DNA of 33,504 nt from an uncultured bacterium. GTDB lineage: Bacteria > Cyanobacteriota > Vampirovibrionia > Obscuribacterales > Obscuribacteraceae. Made by a program: the position numbers and the translations under genes. Positions within the stretch are counted from its first letter, which is position 1. The number at the start of each line of letters is the position of its first letter. Positions 7,773 to 14,200 of this stretch are shown here, piece after piece. The notes beneath the pieces were generated by a model. It was not told the DNA's origin and ran no database searches. It saw only the letters and a list, made by a program, of their open reading frames with translations. The stretch spans positions 1-33,504 of the forward strand of contig CAJXZK010000028.1 of NCBI GenBank assembly GCA_913063055.1, in the 5' to 3' direction.

Positions 7773-8783
7773 GTGATGGAGCCCTCTGAACTTCCAAATC
7801 GTTCGGTGATCACGATCGGCGAATTGGTTGTTGATTGGATTGCCACCAAAAAGAGCGCTGATTGGGATGAACCCGATACATTCTTGCGCAGCGCTGGAGG
7901 CAATGCTGCCAATGTCGCTCATGCTTTAAGCCGCCTTGGCACAAATGCTCGATTGGTGGCCAAGGTAGGCGATGACTTGCATGCCAACTATCTTTTTTCT
8001 GGCTTGGCAGCTGCTGGTATTGATACCACTTTTGTCTCACGCACTTCTTCTTTTGCTACTGCCCAGTGCTATGTTCTAACTGATCAGTTTGACGAAAATC
8101 TTTTTTACAATTGGCCCAAACCCAATGCCTGCCATCAGCTTACCGTTGCCGATTTGAGTGACCAGTTGTTTGACGGGGCAGTGGCTCTTCATGCAACCGG
8201 TATTTCTCTGACGATGGAGCCGCGCAGTAGCGCTGTGCTAGAAGCGATGAAAAGGGCGCGCAAAGCTAATTTGCTTGTCTCTTTTGATGCTGGTTTTCCT
8301 ACCGGAGAAGGCGCCAAGGCTCGGGACAAGGCGCTTGAAGCGATGGGCTTGGCCCACATGATCAAAGTCAATCTGCCTGAGCTCTACTATTGGCTTGGTG
8401 AGGTTGAACCATGCAGCGACACGGCACAGCTAACGCAGTATGCCCAAATGCTACGAAGTCAGACTGGTGCTCAGGTGGTGCTGCTTACACTAGGAGCCAA
8501 TGGTTCCATAATCGCTTCCAGCGACAGCTATTTTGCCGCCCCGGTTAAGGTTGATACTTTAGCTGCTGTCGGGGCCGGCGATGCCTATGTTGCTTTCGTC
8601 CTTAGTCGCTTGGCCAGTGGAGCTAGTCTTGACCTAAATTGGCCACAAGCCCTTACTTCTGATTATTTTGATTGGGCCGATATTGCTCGCTCAGCCAACG
8701 CTGCCGGGGCGCTTGCTACGCGAACAATCAGTGCTTCGCTGGGTTTGCCAACGCTTAGTGAAATTGAGCAATTGTTGAAATAG
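7773..8783 (+). CDS. PfkB-family carbohydrate kinase (fructokinase-like)
   Basis: A 336-residue kinase of the PfkB/ribokinase family, which phosphorylates a sugar or nucleoside with ATP. Signature 1 is the Gly-rich SAGGNAANVAHALSRLG (about residues 40-56). Signature 2 is DTLAAVGAGDAYVA near residue 270, with the catalytic base Asp in GAGD. Length is typical. GTG 7773 follows AAGGGG (7758-7763) at nine bases; ATG 7776, one codon later, is equally possible. It is the last gene of the alcohol dehydrogenase cluster. Fructokinase is the nearest description by eye, but specificity within this family is hard to read and could be ribose, 2-keto-3-deoxygluconate or another sugar. Confidence 0.88.
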   Translation: MMEPSELPNRSVITIGELVVDWIATKKSADWDEPDTFLRSAGGNAANVAHALSRLGTNARLVAKVGDDLHANYLFSGLAAAGIDTTFVSRTSSFATAQCYVLTDQFDENLFYNWPKPNACHQLTVADLSDQLFDGAVALHATGISLTMEPRSSAVLEAMKRARKANLLVSFDAGFPTGEGAKARDKALEAMGLAHMIKVNLPELYYWLGEVEPCSDTAQLTQYAQMLRSQTGAQVVLLTLGANGSIIASSDSYFAAPVKVDTLAAVGAGDAYVAFVLSRLASGASLDLNWPQALTSDYFDWADIARSANAAGALATRTISASLGLPTLSEIEQLLK

Positions 8784-8889
8784 ACTAATTGTCGAGCAAG
8801 ATAATTGGATGAGCTAGTTAGCGTAAAAGCACCAATGCAGCCGGACCTTGGCTCATTCTCTCTTGATTATTCCTGTTACACTGAAAAAC

Positions 8890-9021
8890 ATGGATATAGG
8901 CGACATTTTTTCAGCTTTTCATTGGCTCACTGTCATAGCTGTGGTAGCTCTGATTGTTTTTGGAGTAATCGTTGCTGTTGTTCTGGCCCAAGTTTTTAAG
9001 CGAGACTTTGATCAAGATTAA
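8890..9021 (+). CDS. Small single-pass membrane protein, 43 residues
   Basis: An ATG-to-TAA frame encodes 43 residues starting MDIGDIFSAFHWL. Residues ~13-33 form one strongly hydrophobic helix (VIAVVALIVFGVIVAVVLA). The tail VFKRDFDQD is charged, with Lys-Arg next to the membrane, suggesting a cytoplasmic C-terminus. The frame fills the gap between the PfkB gene and the minus-strand yedF gene, whose stop is the very next base. No good ribosome site is visible before the ATG, which weakens the call. I do not recognise a family. The hydrophobic pattern with a charged end is what argues for a real gene. Confidence 0.45.
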   Translation: MDIGDIFSAFHWLTVIAVVALIVFGVIVAVVLAQVFKRDFDQD

Positions 9022-9708
9022 TCAGGGCGAAATTATACGGTCGGCTGAAAACAAATATTCGCAAATAGCAAACATGTTGGTGACTTGCTCCACTGGTACT
9101 TTGCTCTTTAGGTCGTAGTAGTCTAAACAAAGTCCGCAAGCAAGTACTTCTATTCCTTTTTCTTTCAGTTCATTTAGTACCTTTATATATGGTCCATCAG
9201 GGTCCATCAACTTAACGCCACTATTGACCATTAATATCGCCCGTGGTTCGTGACCAGACTGCAGTAAAGTTTGCAAAAAGAGATTGAGCAGATTGGCGCT
9301 GAAGTCATGATCTGCTTTGGAGTTCTCAGAGCCGTGAGCTTCACCAAAGGTATTGCGACTGATGAGAATGATCGTTCCGGTTGCAGTTGAGGCGATAGTG
9401 TTGCCACCAGTCGCAATGGTGGAACTTACCTTTGCTTTGGTAGCGGTAGCATCATGATGATGTTCAGCCGACTCTTGTTCTTTAGAATTTGTGGTAGAGC
9501 GTTGCAACACCACTCTAAAGTGCTCGTCCGCGGCTTCGCATTTTACGGACAGCTTCTGAGAATTTCCTAGCCTAGTCAAATTCTGTACGTTTACTTCCGA
9601 GTCAACAAGAACTTCAATACAAGAAAGAGATGGATCGTCGATCAATTTCTTCGTTCTCAGCACTGGCTCGGGGCAAGTAAGACCCCTGAGATCAAGAGAT
9701 TTTTTCAT
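9022..9708 (-). CDS. yedF: YedF-type TusA-DsrE fusion, selenium-associated
   Basis: A 228-residue two-domain protein. Residues 1-70 are TusA-like, with the active-site motif T-C12-P-E-P (LRGLTCPEPV). Residues ~115-228 are DsrE-like (TIILISRNTFG, AILMVNSGVKL, KEKGIEVLACGLCLDYYDL). They are joined by a Ser/Thr/Ala-rich linker with a His3 run. This architecture is that of the YedF sulfurtransferase-like family, known from genomes that use selenium. A ribosome site AGAAGGG stands before ATG 9708. It lies 30 bases downstream of selD in the same direction, which strongly supports an operon and a role in selenium handling. The biochemical role of YedF is unsettled; delivery of reduced selenium to SelD is an inference. 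Confidence 0.88.
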   Translation of the reverse strand: MKKSLDLRGLTCPEPVLRTKKLIDDPSLSCIEVLVDSEVNVQNLTRLGNSQKLSVKCEAADEHFRVVLQRSTTNSKEQESAEHHHDATATKAKVSSTIATGGNTIASTATGTIILISRNTFGEAHGSENSKADHDFSANLLNLFLQTLLQSGHEPRAILMVNSGVKLMDPDGPYIKVLNELKEKGIEVLACGLCLDYYDLKSKVPVEQVTNMFAICEYLFSADRIISP

Positions 9709-9738
9709 GTTTTGCCCTTCTAAGTGTTCTTAATTGGT

Positions 9739-10806
9739 CTAACTAATTAAGACATCGATATGACCTGGAATACCTTCTGTGAATTCTCCGATAACGGTAG
9801 CTTCGATTCCTGCTTCGCTCATCGCATTAATAAGGTTGGCGCTGTCATTTTCCGCTACAGCAAAGAGAAGACCTCCTGCTGTTTGTGGGTCGTAGAGTAA
9901 GTCGCTTATTTCAAGAGGGAGATCTTTTATATAAGATACGCTTGCTTCAAATGATTTTCGGTTGCCATAAGCACTGGCTGGTACCAGTCCTTGTTTAGCA
10001 AATTCTTGGGCCGAAGGGAAAAAACGCAGGGCCGAAATTACCATGCGAGCGGCAAGTTTGCTAGCTTTTGCCATCTCATGAATATGCCCTATCAAGCCAA
10101 AGCCTGTAACATCAGTACATGCATGAATATCTACTCGGCGTGCCGCTTCAAGGGCACGATCGTTTAGCGTGGTCAGCGCTGCAAATAACAAAGACTGCTC
10201 AGCTTTAGAGAGTAGACCGGCCTTAAGAGCTAGTAGGCTGACGCCAGTACCAAGTGCTTTTGTCATAACTATTCGGTCATTGGGGCGGGCACCACTATTG
10301 GTGAGTATATCTTTTGGATTAATCAATCCTGTCACTGCTAATCCGTATATAGTTTCACTACTCTGAATACTGTGACCACCAGTTAAGAGCGCCCCAGCCT
10401 TGGCGACTTGGTCAGCTCCGCCCCGCAATATCTCAGCTGCAATTGATAGGGGATAGTCGCAGGTAGGAAAAGCAAAAATTGCCTGCGCCATAAGCGGTTT
10501 GCCTCCCATCGCATATACATCAGACAGCGCATTATTAGCCGCTATCTGTCCATATAGATATGGATCGTCAACTAGGGGTGGGAAGAAATCGACGCTTTCA
10601 ATAATTGCCATTTCATCATTCAATTTGTACACTGCGGCATCTTCAAAATTGTCAATACCGCTGAGCAGATTGGCATGCTTTATCTTCGGCAATCCAGCCA
10701 GTATCTGCTTTAGCTCAAACGCGCTAATTTTGGCCGAGCAACCTCCAGCTTTGACGTTGTTGGTAAGTTGGTTATTGTCGATCGGTTTTTCAGGATTGGT
10801 AGTCAT
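9739..10806 (-). CDS. selD: Selenide, water dikinase (selenophosphate synthetase)
   Basis: A 355-residue enzyme making selenophosphate from selenide and ATP, the selenium donor for selenocysteine or selenouridine. The N-terminal flexible loop carries the catalytic pair Cys23 and Lys26 (AGGCSAKIS), so this is the Cys form; no in-frame UGA is needed. The AIRS-type core shows LSGIDNFEDAAVY, ESVDFFPPLVDDPYLYG, NALSDVYAMGGKPL, the second Gly-rich GGHSI, TDVTGFGLIGH and YDPQTAGGLL. Length is normal. ATG 10806 has only a weak ribosome site. It heads the selD-yedF unit, divergent from the ribbon-helix-helix gene. No selA, selB or selenoprotein gene is in this window, so the use of the selenium is unknown. 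Confidence 0.96.
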   Translation of the reverse strand: MTTNPEKPIDNNQLTNNVKAGGCSAKISAFELKQILAGLPKIKHANLLSGIDNFEDAAVYKLNDEMAIIESVDFFPPLVDDPYLYGQIAANNALSDVYAMGGKPLMAQAIFAFPTCDYPLSIAAEILRGGADQVAKAGALLTGGHSIQSSETIYGLAVTGLINPKDILTNSGARPNDRIVMTKALGTGVSLLALKAGLLSKAEQSLLFAALTTLNDRALEAARRVDIHACTDVTGFGLIGHIHEMAKASKLAARMVISALRFFPSAQEFAKQGLVPASAYGNRKSFEASVSYIKDLPLEISDLLYDPQTAGGLLFAVAENDSANLINAMSEAGIEATVIGEFTEGIPGHIDVLIS

Positions 10807-11141
10807 ATGGATTTACGAAGTATGTTCTTTCAATATCCGCATGGTATGTGGTTTTTGAAAAGTGGTGGTGCCGCCAGTGGTGATTCGTCAAAGACAAGAA
10901 AGCTTTTATATTAGTTTGTTTGTTTTCCACTGCTTATGGCTGTTTTTGCTCTTTAAAAACTACAGTGATAAGTGTAAATTGTATTCTGGAAATCGAAGGA
11001 CACACTTAGCATAATCTGTGAGTTTGCGTCCGTCCAGTTTACTAGCCAGAACTAGTTTACTGGTATTGTGTCGCATCATTTAAAGTGTCGTCGTAAATTT
11101 TGGTTTTAATACTTTTTTGGAATTTACAAAAAGGAACGTGC
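10807..11141. other. Divergent intergenic region between selD and the RHH gene
   Basis: 335 bases with AT-rich stretches and one clear symmetric element at 11034-11063. I see no convincing gene, tRNA or terminator. Promoters for both sides must lie here, but none matches the consensus well enough to name. Confidence 0.6.
11034..11063. promoter_or_regulatory. Inverted repeat, candidate operator before the RHH gene
   Basis: CCAGTTTACTAG (11034-11045), a six-base spacer, then CTAGTTTACTGG (11052-11063). As an inverted repeat 10 of 12 positions pair, and the central TT repeats in the same orientation. It ends 78 bases before the ATG of a ribbon-helix-helix protein; such proteins often bind short symmetric sites and repress themselves. 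Binding is inferred. Confidence 0.4.
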
Positions 11142-11348
11142 ATGCCTAAGAAAGTACTTGTGGCTCTTCCACCAGGTCTACTAGAACAAATCGACTTTGT
11201 CGCCCAAGTTGAGCACAGAACACGCTCAGATTTGATGCGCGAGGCTCTTCGCCGCTACATTGATGCCTTTAAGCGCAATCAAGGTCCACGTATGCAAGTA
11301 AGCAGCGTTGGTTCACAAAAGATCGCATTACTGACTGATGTTGAGTAA
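11142..11348 (+). CDS. Ribbon-helix-helix (CopG/MetJ-type) DNA-binding protein
   Basis: A 68-residue protein from ATG 11142, chosen because AAGGA (11131-11135) lies six bases before it; an upstream frame from 11100 lacks this. The N-terminal beta-strand KKVLVALPP is followed by helix A (GLLEQIDFVAQVE) and helix B (RTRSDLMREALRRYIDAFK), the standard RHH fold that dimerises and inserts its paired strands in the DNA major groove. A 20-residue polar tail follows. No toxin gene is adjacent, so it looks like a stand-alone regulator rather than an antitoxin. A symmetric site upstream may be its own operator. Confidence 0.85.
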   Translation: MPKKVLVALPPGLLEQIDFVAQVEHRTRSDLMREALRRYIDAFKRNQGPRMQVSSVGSQKIALLTDVE

Positions 11349-11365
11349 TTCTCCCACTCTACCTG

Positions 11366-11394
11366 TTGACGTCCTGACGTATTAGGCTTACGCT
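11366..11394 (+). promoter_or_regulatory. Possible sigma70 promoter before the Gly-rich membrane protein
   Basis: TTGACG (11366-11371), a 17-base spacer, and TACGCT (11389-11394), 45 bases before the next ATG. The -35 matches 5 of 6 positions but the -10 is poor. Confidence 0.25.
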
Positions 11395-11438
11395 CTTACC
11401 TGCAGTAGGTTCGCTCAGATAGTCATTAGGTCAAGCCC

Positions 11439-11768
11439 ATGTATTTTTGGGACATTTGCTTTATTGAAGCCATTTTCGTCGGCATTGTTATGTTCGGCCT
11501 TGGTTTTCTCAAAGCACCTCGGTTTTTGATGAAGCGTAAGCTCGTTAAGGGTTTCCCTTGGGGCTATTACGCTGACCAAGTGCCGCAGGGTGATCCCAAT
11601 CTCTTCCCGGGCAACAGTCACGACTTCCTCCATGACACCGGAACCAGTTTCGGTGGGCTTGAGGGCTTCGGCGATTACGGCGAATTTAGTGGTTTTGGCC
11701 AGCTCGGCGAGTATGGTAGTGCCTTCACGGGTGGAGATGGCGGCGGTGGCGGCGGCGGCGGTGATTAA
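11439..11768 (+). CDS. Small membrane-anchored Gly-rich protein, unknown function
   Basis: A 109-residue protein. Residues ~5-24 form one hydrophobic helix (DICFIEAIFVGIVMFGLGFL) followed by a basic stretch (KAPRFLMKRKLVK), which suggests the helix end near residue 25 faces the cytoplasm. The rest is polar, rich in Gly, Phe and Tyr, and ends GGDGGGGGGGGD, encoded by a GGC/GGT run at about 11740-11762. I recognise no family. The hydrophobic start, positive flank and low-complexity tail look like a real membrane protein rather than a chance frame. Only a weak ribosome site (TAGG) is visible. It lies between the RHH gene and the CPBP protease gene, all on the plus strand. Confidence 0.65.
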   Translation: MYFWDICFIEAIFVGIVMFGLGFLKAPRFLMKRKLVKGFPWGYYADQVPQGDPNLFPGNSHDFLHDTGTSFGGLEGFGDYGEFSGFGQLGEYGSAFTGGDGGGGGGGGD

Positions 11769-11862
11769 CGTCATCGAAGTTGTCTGTTGACTTGAGGCCG
11801 TTTTGCTCGAAATCCTGTAAAATTTAGAGTCTAAGATCAGGCTTTCGCCTTTTGAGGCTCAA

Positions 11863-13392
11863 GTGCCCACTATTTCTAATGTTCCATTGCAATTGGTCGT
11901 TGATGTACTACGAGTGCTCATCGTAGTAGTTGGTCTCGGCGTACTTCTCAATAAATCAGCCTTGAAACCGCGCTTAGTGACTACTCTCTTGGTCCTTTGC
12001 ACCTTGCTGGTTGGCGTGGTCTTCTCTAGCAACGCTTCTAGTCGTGTCAAAGACGGTAAGGGCGCTGCCGTTATGGAGGCGGGCCAGTCTGAGTTTATGA
12101 TGCGTATGGCCGCAGGCTTTAAGGCTTTCTCTAGCGGCCTACCTTTGGGCGGTTCGAAATCGGCTGATGATTTCTATAAAGCTGCAGCCAAGTCAATGGA
12201 AAGTGCAGTCGATCACGACCCCCAATCTTTGACTTTGCGTTTGAAGCAAGTGGTTCTAGCCGCTGAAACAGGAATGGGTTTTACCGATGAGCTAGCCGCC
12301 ATGCGGGGCTACAAAGATGAGCGGGCTGGTAGATCTTACGATTTAATTGACGCTCTCTATCTCAAGAAGACACTCAAGGCTCCAGAGAGCGCCAGTGCCT
12401 TAGCCCTGATTGATGAACTGATTACCTCTGGTTTCTACCGAGAAGTCCTCAAGCTTGAAGTCTACAAAGTCAGCGGCCAGAAAAAAGTTTTTGACCAAGC
12501 GGCCACTGAATATAACGACAGTAGTCGGCTATTTGCTGCCCGTCTTGCTGGTTTAATGTTGATATTGGCTGCTTCTTGCTTTGTCGGCATCATTGTCCTG
12601 GCGGTGCAGTTATTTAAGTTGCCACGCAATCTTTCTGACGAAAATACTCTCGGTCAAATTAGAGCCCCAGCAGCCTATGGCTTTGCTAAGGTCTATGGCG
12701 TCTTGATTGGTTGGCTTGCCCTTGAGTCCTTCCTTTCTCCAGCTATTAGTCTCCTTATACCTTACCTAAAAGGTAGTGCCAAAGACCCGCTAATGCTGGC
12801 AGTGCTTACTATGACAATTTATCTAGTAACCAATTTGCCCGCATTGATTCTGGCCTGGTTTATTGCCATAAAGCCCACTGGTGTGGGTTTCTTGGAAGCA
12901 GTAAAATTGCGCTGGCACACACCGACCCGTGGCCCTGTTGGTCTTGTTTTGGCGGGGGTTTTGACCTGGTTTGCCTGTGTGCCAATGGTCCTACTCTCCT
13001 CCATTGTGGCGAAGAAGCTTCTCAGTGCCGAGGGCTCATCAAATCCAATTTTGACGATTATTATGGAAGCCGTCCGCTCTCATAATGCCATGGCTGCAGT
13101 TCTCTTTATTGTAGCGGTCGGTGTTTTACCCGCAATTTGCGAAGAGACGCTCTTCCGCGGTTTTCTCTATACCTCCTTGCGTTGGCGCTTCGGTGCTTTT
13201 CAGTCGATGCTGCTATCGGCTTTCTTGTTCTCAGCAGTGCATATGGACCCCGGTGCTTTCATTCCACTGTTTGTTCTTGGTTTTGCCTTTGCCTTTGTAT
13301 TTGAGCGCACACGCAGCTTGATTCCATCGATGATTGCCCACTGCATGTGGAATACAGGAACATTCATATTCATGTTTTCTATCTTTGGCTAA
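11863..13392 (+). CDS. CPBP-family intramembrane metalloprotease
   Basis: A 509-residue polytopic membrane protein from GTG 11863, preceded by TGAGG. The C-terminal CPBP/Abi (CAAX-protease-like) domain has all three signatures: E427-E428-x3-R432 (EETLFR), F456-x3-H460 (FSAVH) and H493-x3-N497 (HCMWN), so it is predicted active. Two hydrophobic segments open the protein (~10-29 and 39-55). A soluble insert of ~170 residues (58-225) follows, largely helical and repeat-like, before the remaining helices from ~229. That insert is not part of the CPBP core. Bacterial members include maturation proteases and bacteriocin-immunity proteins; the target here is unknown. Confidence 0.88.
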   Translation: MPTISNVPLQLVVDVLRVLIVVVGLGVLLNKSALKPRLVTTLLVLCTLLVGVVFSSNASSRVKDGKGAAVMEAGQSEFMMRMAAGFKAFSSGLPLGGSKSADDFYKAAAKSMESAVDHDPQSLTLRLKQVVLAAETGMGFTDELAAMRGYKDERAGRSYDLIDALYLKKTLKAPESASALALIDELITSGFYREVLKLEVYKVSGQKKVFDQAATEYNDSSRLFAARLAGLMLILAASCFVGIIVLAVQLFKLPRNLSDENTLGQIRAPAAYGFAKVYGVLIGWLALESFLSPAISLLIPYLKGSAKDPLMLAVLTMTIYLVTNLPALILAWFIAIKPTGVGFLEAVKLRWHTPTRGPVGLVLAGVLTWFACVPMVLLSSIVAKKLLSAEGSSNPILTIIMEAVRSHNAMAAVLFIVAVGVLPAICEETLFRGFLYTSLRWRFGAFQSMLLSAFLFSAVHMDPGAFIPLFVLGFAFAFVFERTRSLIPSMIAHCMWNTGTFIFMFSIFG

Positions 13393-13494
13393 GAGCTTTT
13401 AGTCTTCAAGCTTATGTTCTTGGGCTAACGGTGATTTGACCTGCTATAACGGGCATATAAGGGCTATCCTGGTACTTATTGCACGTGTGAACCA

Positions 13495-14022
13495 ATGCTC
13501 CTCACCGACCGCTGTGGCATTACACTTACTTCCTTGCCGCACAAACGGCGACCAGGGCTGTTTCCGTTGTGCACAGCCATTTGTCTTGGTTGGGCTTTCG
13601 TGGCCATGTGGTTCACTGTCGCTATTGTTGCCCTAGCCGAATGGCCTGCCTGGGGCGTTCTAATTGGTCTTAGTAGCATCACTTTTGGCGCATTGTTGAC
13701 TTTATTTGGCTTCGGCCTTATTCGCGATTCTCGCCGTGAGTATTTACTAGAGTTGACAGAGAGCGAAGTGGTCTTGGTGGTAACTGATAGAAAGGCGAAG
13801 AAAAAAGGCACCCAGATGCTTCTTCTTGCTGATGTTATCTATGCTGAGTATTATCCTTACAATGACTCTGCTTCGATCATATTTCACACTAACTATTCGC
13901 GCATGGAAGTGCCTTTGTGGCCCATGGGTGAGCGAGCCCAAGATGTGGTTGATTTTCTTGATGGCCGCGGTGTGAGAGTGATTAATGTGCAGTCAGATGA
14001 CAGCATGCCTTCTGCCATTTAG
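13495..14022 (+). CDS. Two-helix membrane protein with a C-terminal beta domain
   Basis: A 175-residue protein. Two hydrophobic helices lie at about 25-48 and 52-73 (LFPLCTAICLGWAFVAMWF, WGVLIGLSSITFGALLTLFG), separated by a short turn. A cytoplasmic-looking domain of about 90 residues follows: YLLELTESEVVLVVTDRKAK, LLADVIYAEYYPY, SIIFHTNYSRMEVPLW. This is reminiscent of PH-like membrane proteins, but I cannot name a family. The basic KAKKKG stretch between strands could approach the membrane. No ribosome site is evident before ATG 13495. It follows the CPBP gene by about 100 bases and precedes the pentose phosphate operon, with no clear functional link. Confidence 0.65.
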   Translation: MLLTDRCGITLTSLPHKRRPGLFPLCTAICLGWAFVAMWFTVAIVALAEWPAWGVLIGLSSITFGALLTLFGFGLIRDSRREYLLELTESEVVLVVTDRKAKKKGTQMLLLADVIYAEYYPYNDSASIIFHTNYSRMEVPLWPMGERAQDVVDFLDGRGVRVINVQSDDSMPSAI

Positions 14023-14023
14023 C

Positions 14024-14048
14024 AATTGCCACTATATGTGGTGCAATT
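14024..14048 (+). other. Imperfect hairpin after the two-helix membrane protein gene
   Basis: AATTG-CCAC, a five-base loop TATAT, GTGG, a two-base bulge and CAATT can fold into a nine-pair stem two bases after the stop codon. It is not followed by a clear T-run, so it is a weak terminator candidate at best. Confidence 0.25.
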
Positions 14049-14109
14049 CCTGATTGATTTTAATTCCATGATCCATTTTCACTATATTACCTTTGAAGTT
14101 ACTATTGGC

Positions 14110-14158
14110 ACTTAATGCCAGTAGCGCCACAACTTAATGCAATCAATAGTGCTAAAAT
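14110..14158 (+). promoter_or_regulatory. Paired boxes and -10 element upstream of zwf
   Basis: ACTTAATGC occurs at 14110-14118 and 14132-14140, exactly 22 bases apart (about two helical turns). TAAAAT (14153-14158) would serve as the -10, 42 bases before the zwf ATG. No good -35 stands at the right distance; the second box occupies that area, so an activator-dependent promoter is plausible. A stem CTATTGGCA/TGCCAGTAG (14102-14124) overlaps the first box. Confidence 0.4.
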
Positions 14159-14200
14159 TTCGACCTTAAAACCTGATCTGCCAGGTGACGAGGAGAACAT

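Noticed and set aside
8805-8999. A 64-residue frame overlapping the small membrane protein
   Set aside because: It is in another frame, Cys/His-rich without order, and lacks a coherent helix; the 43-residue frame is the better choice.
10720-10745. Selenocysteine codon in selD
   Set aside because: The catalytic position is an ordinary Cys codon (Cys23); no in-frame TGA occurs.
11415-11774. A 119-residue minus-strand Ala/Thr/Glu-rich frame
   Set aside because: It is the antisense of the Gly-run gene; its composition follows from the reversed Gly codons.
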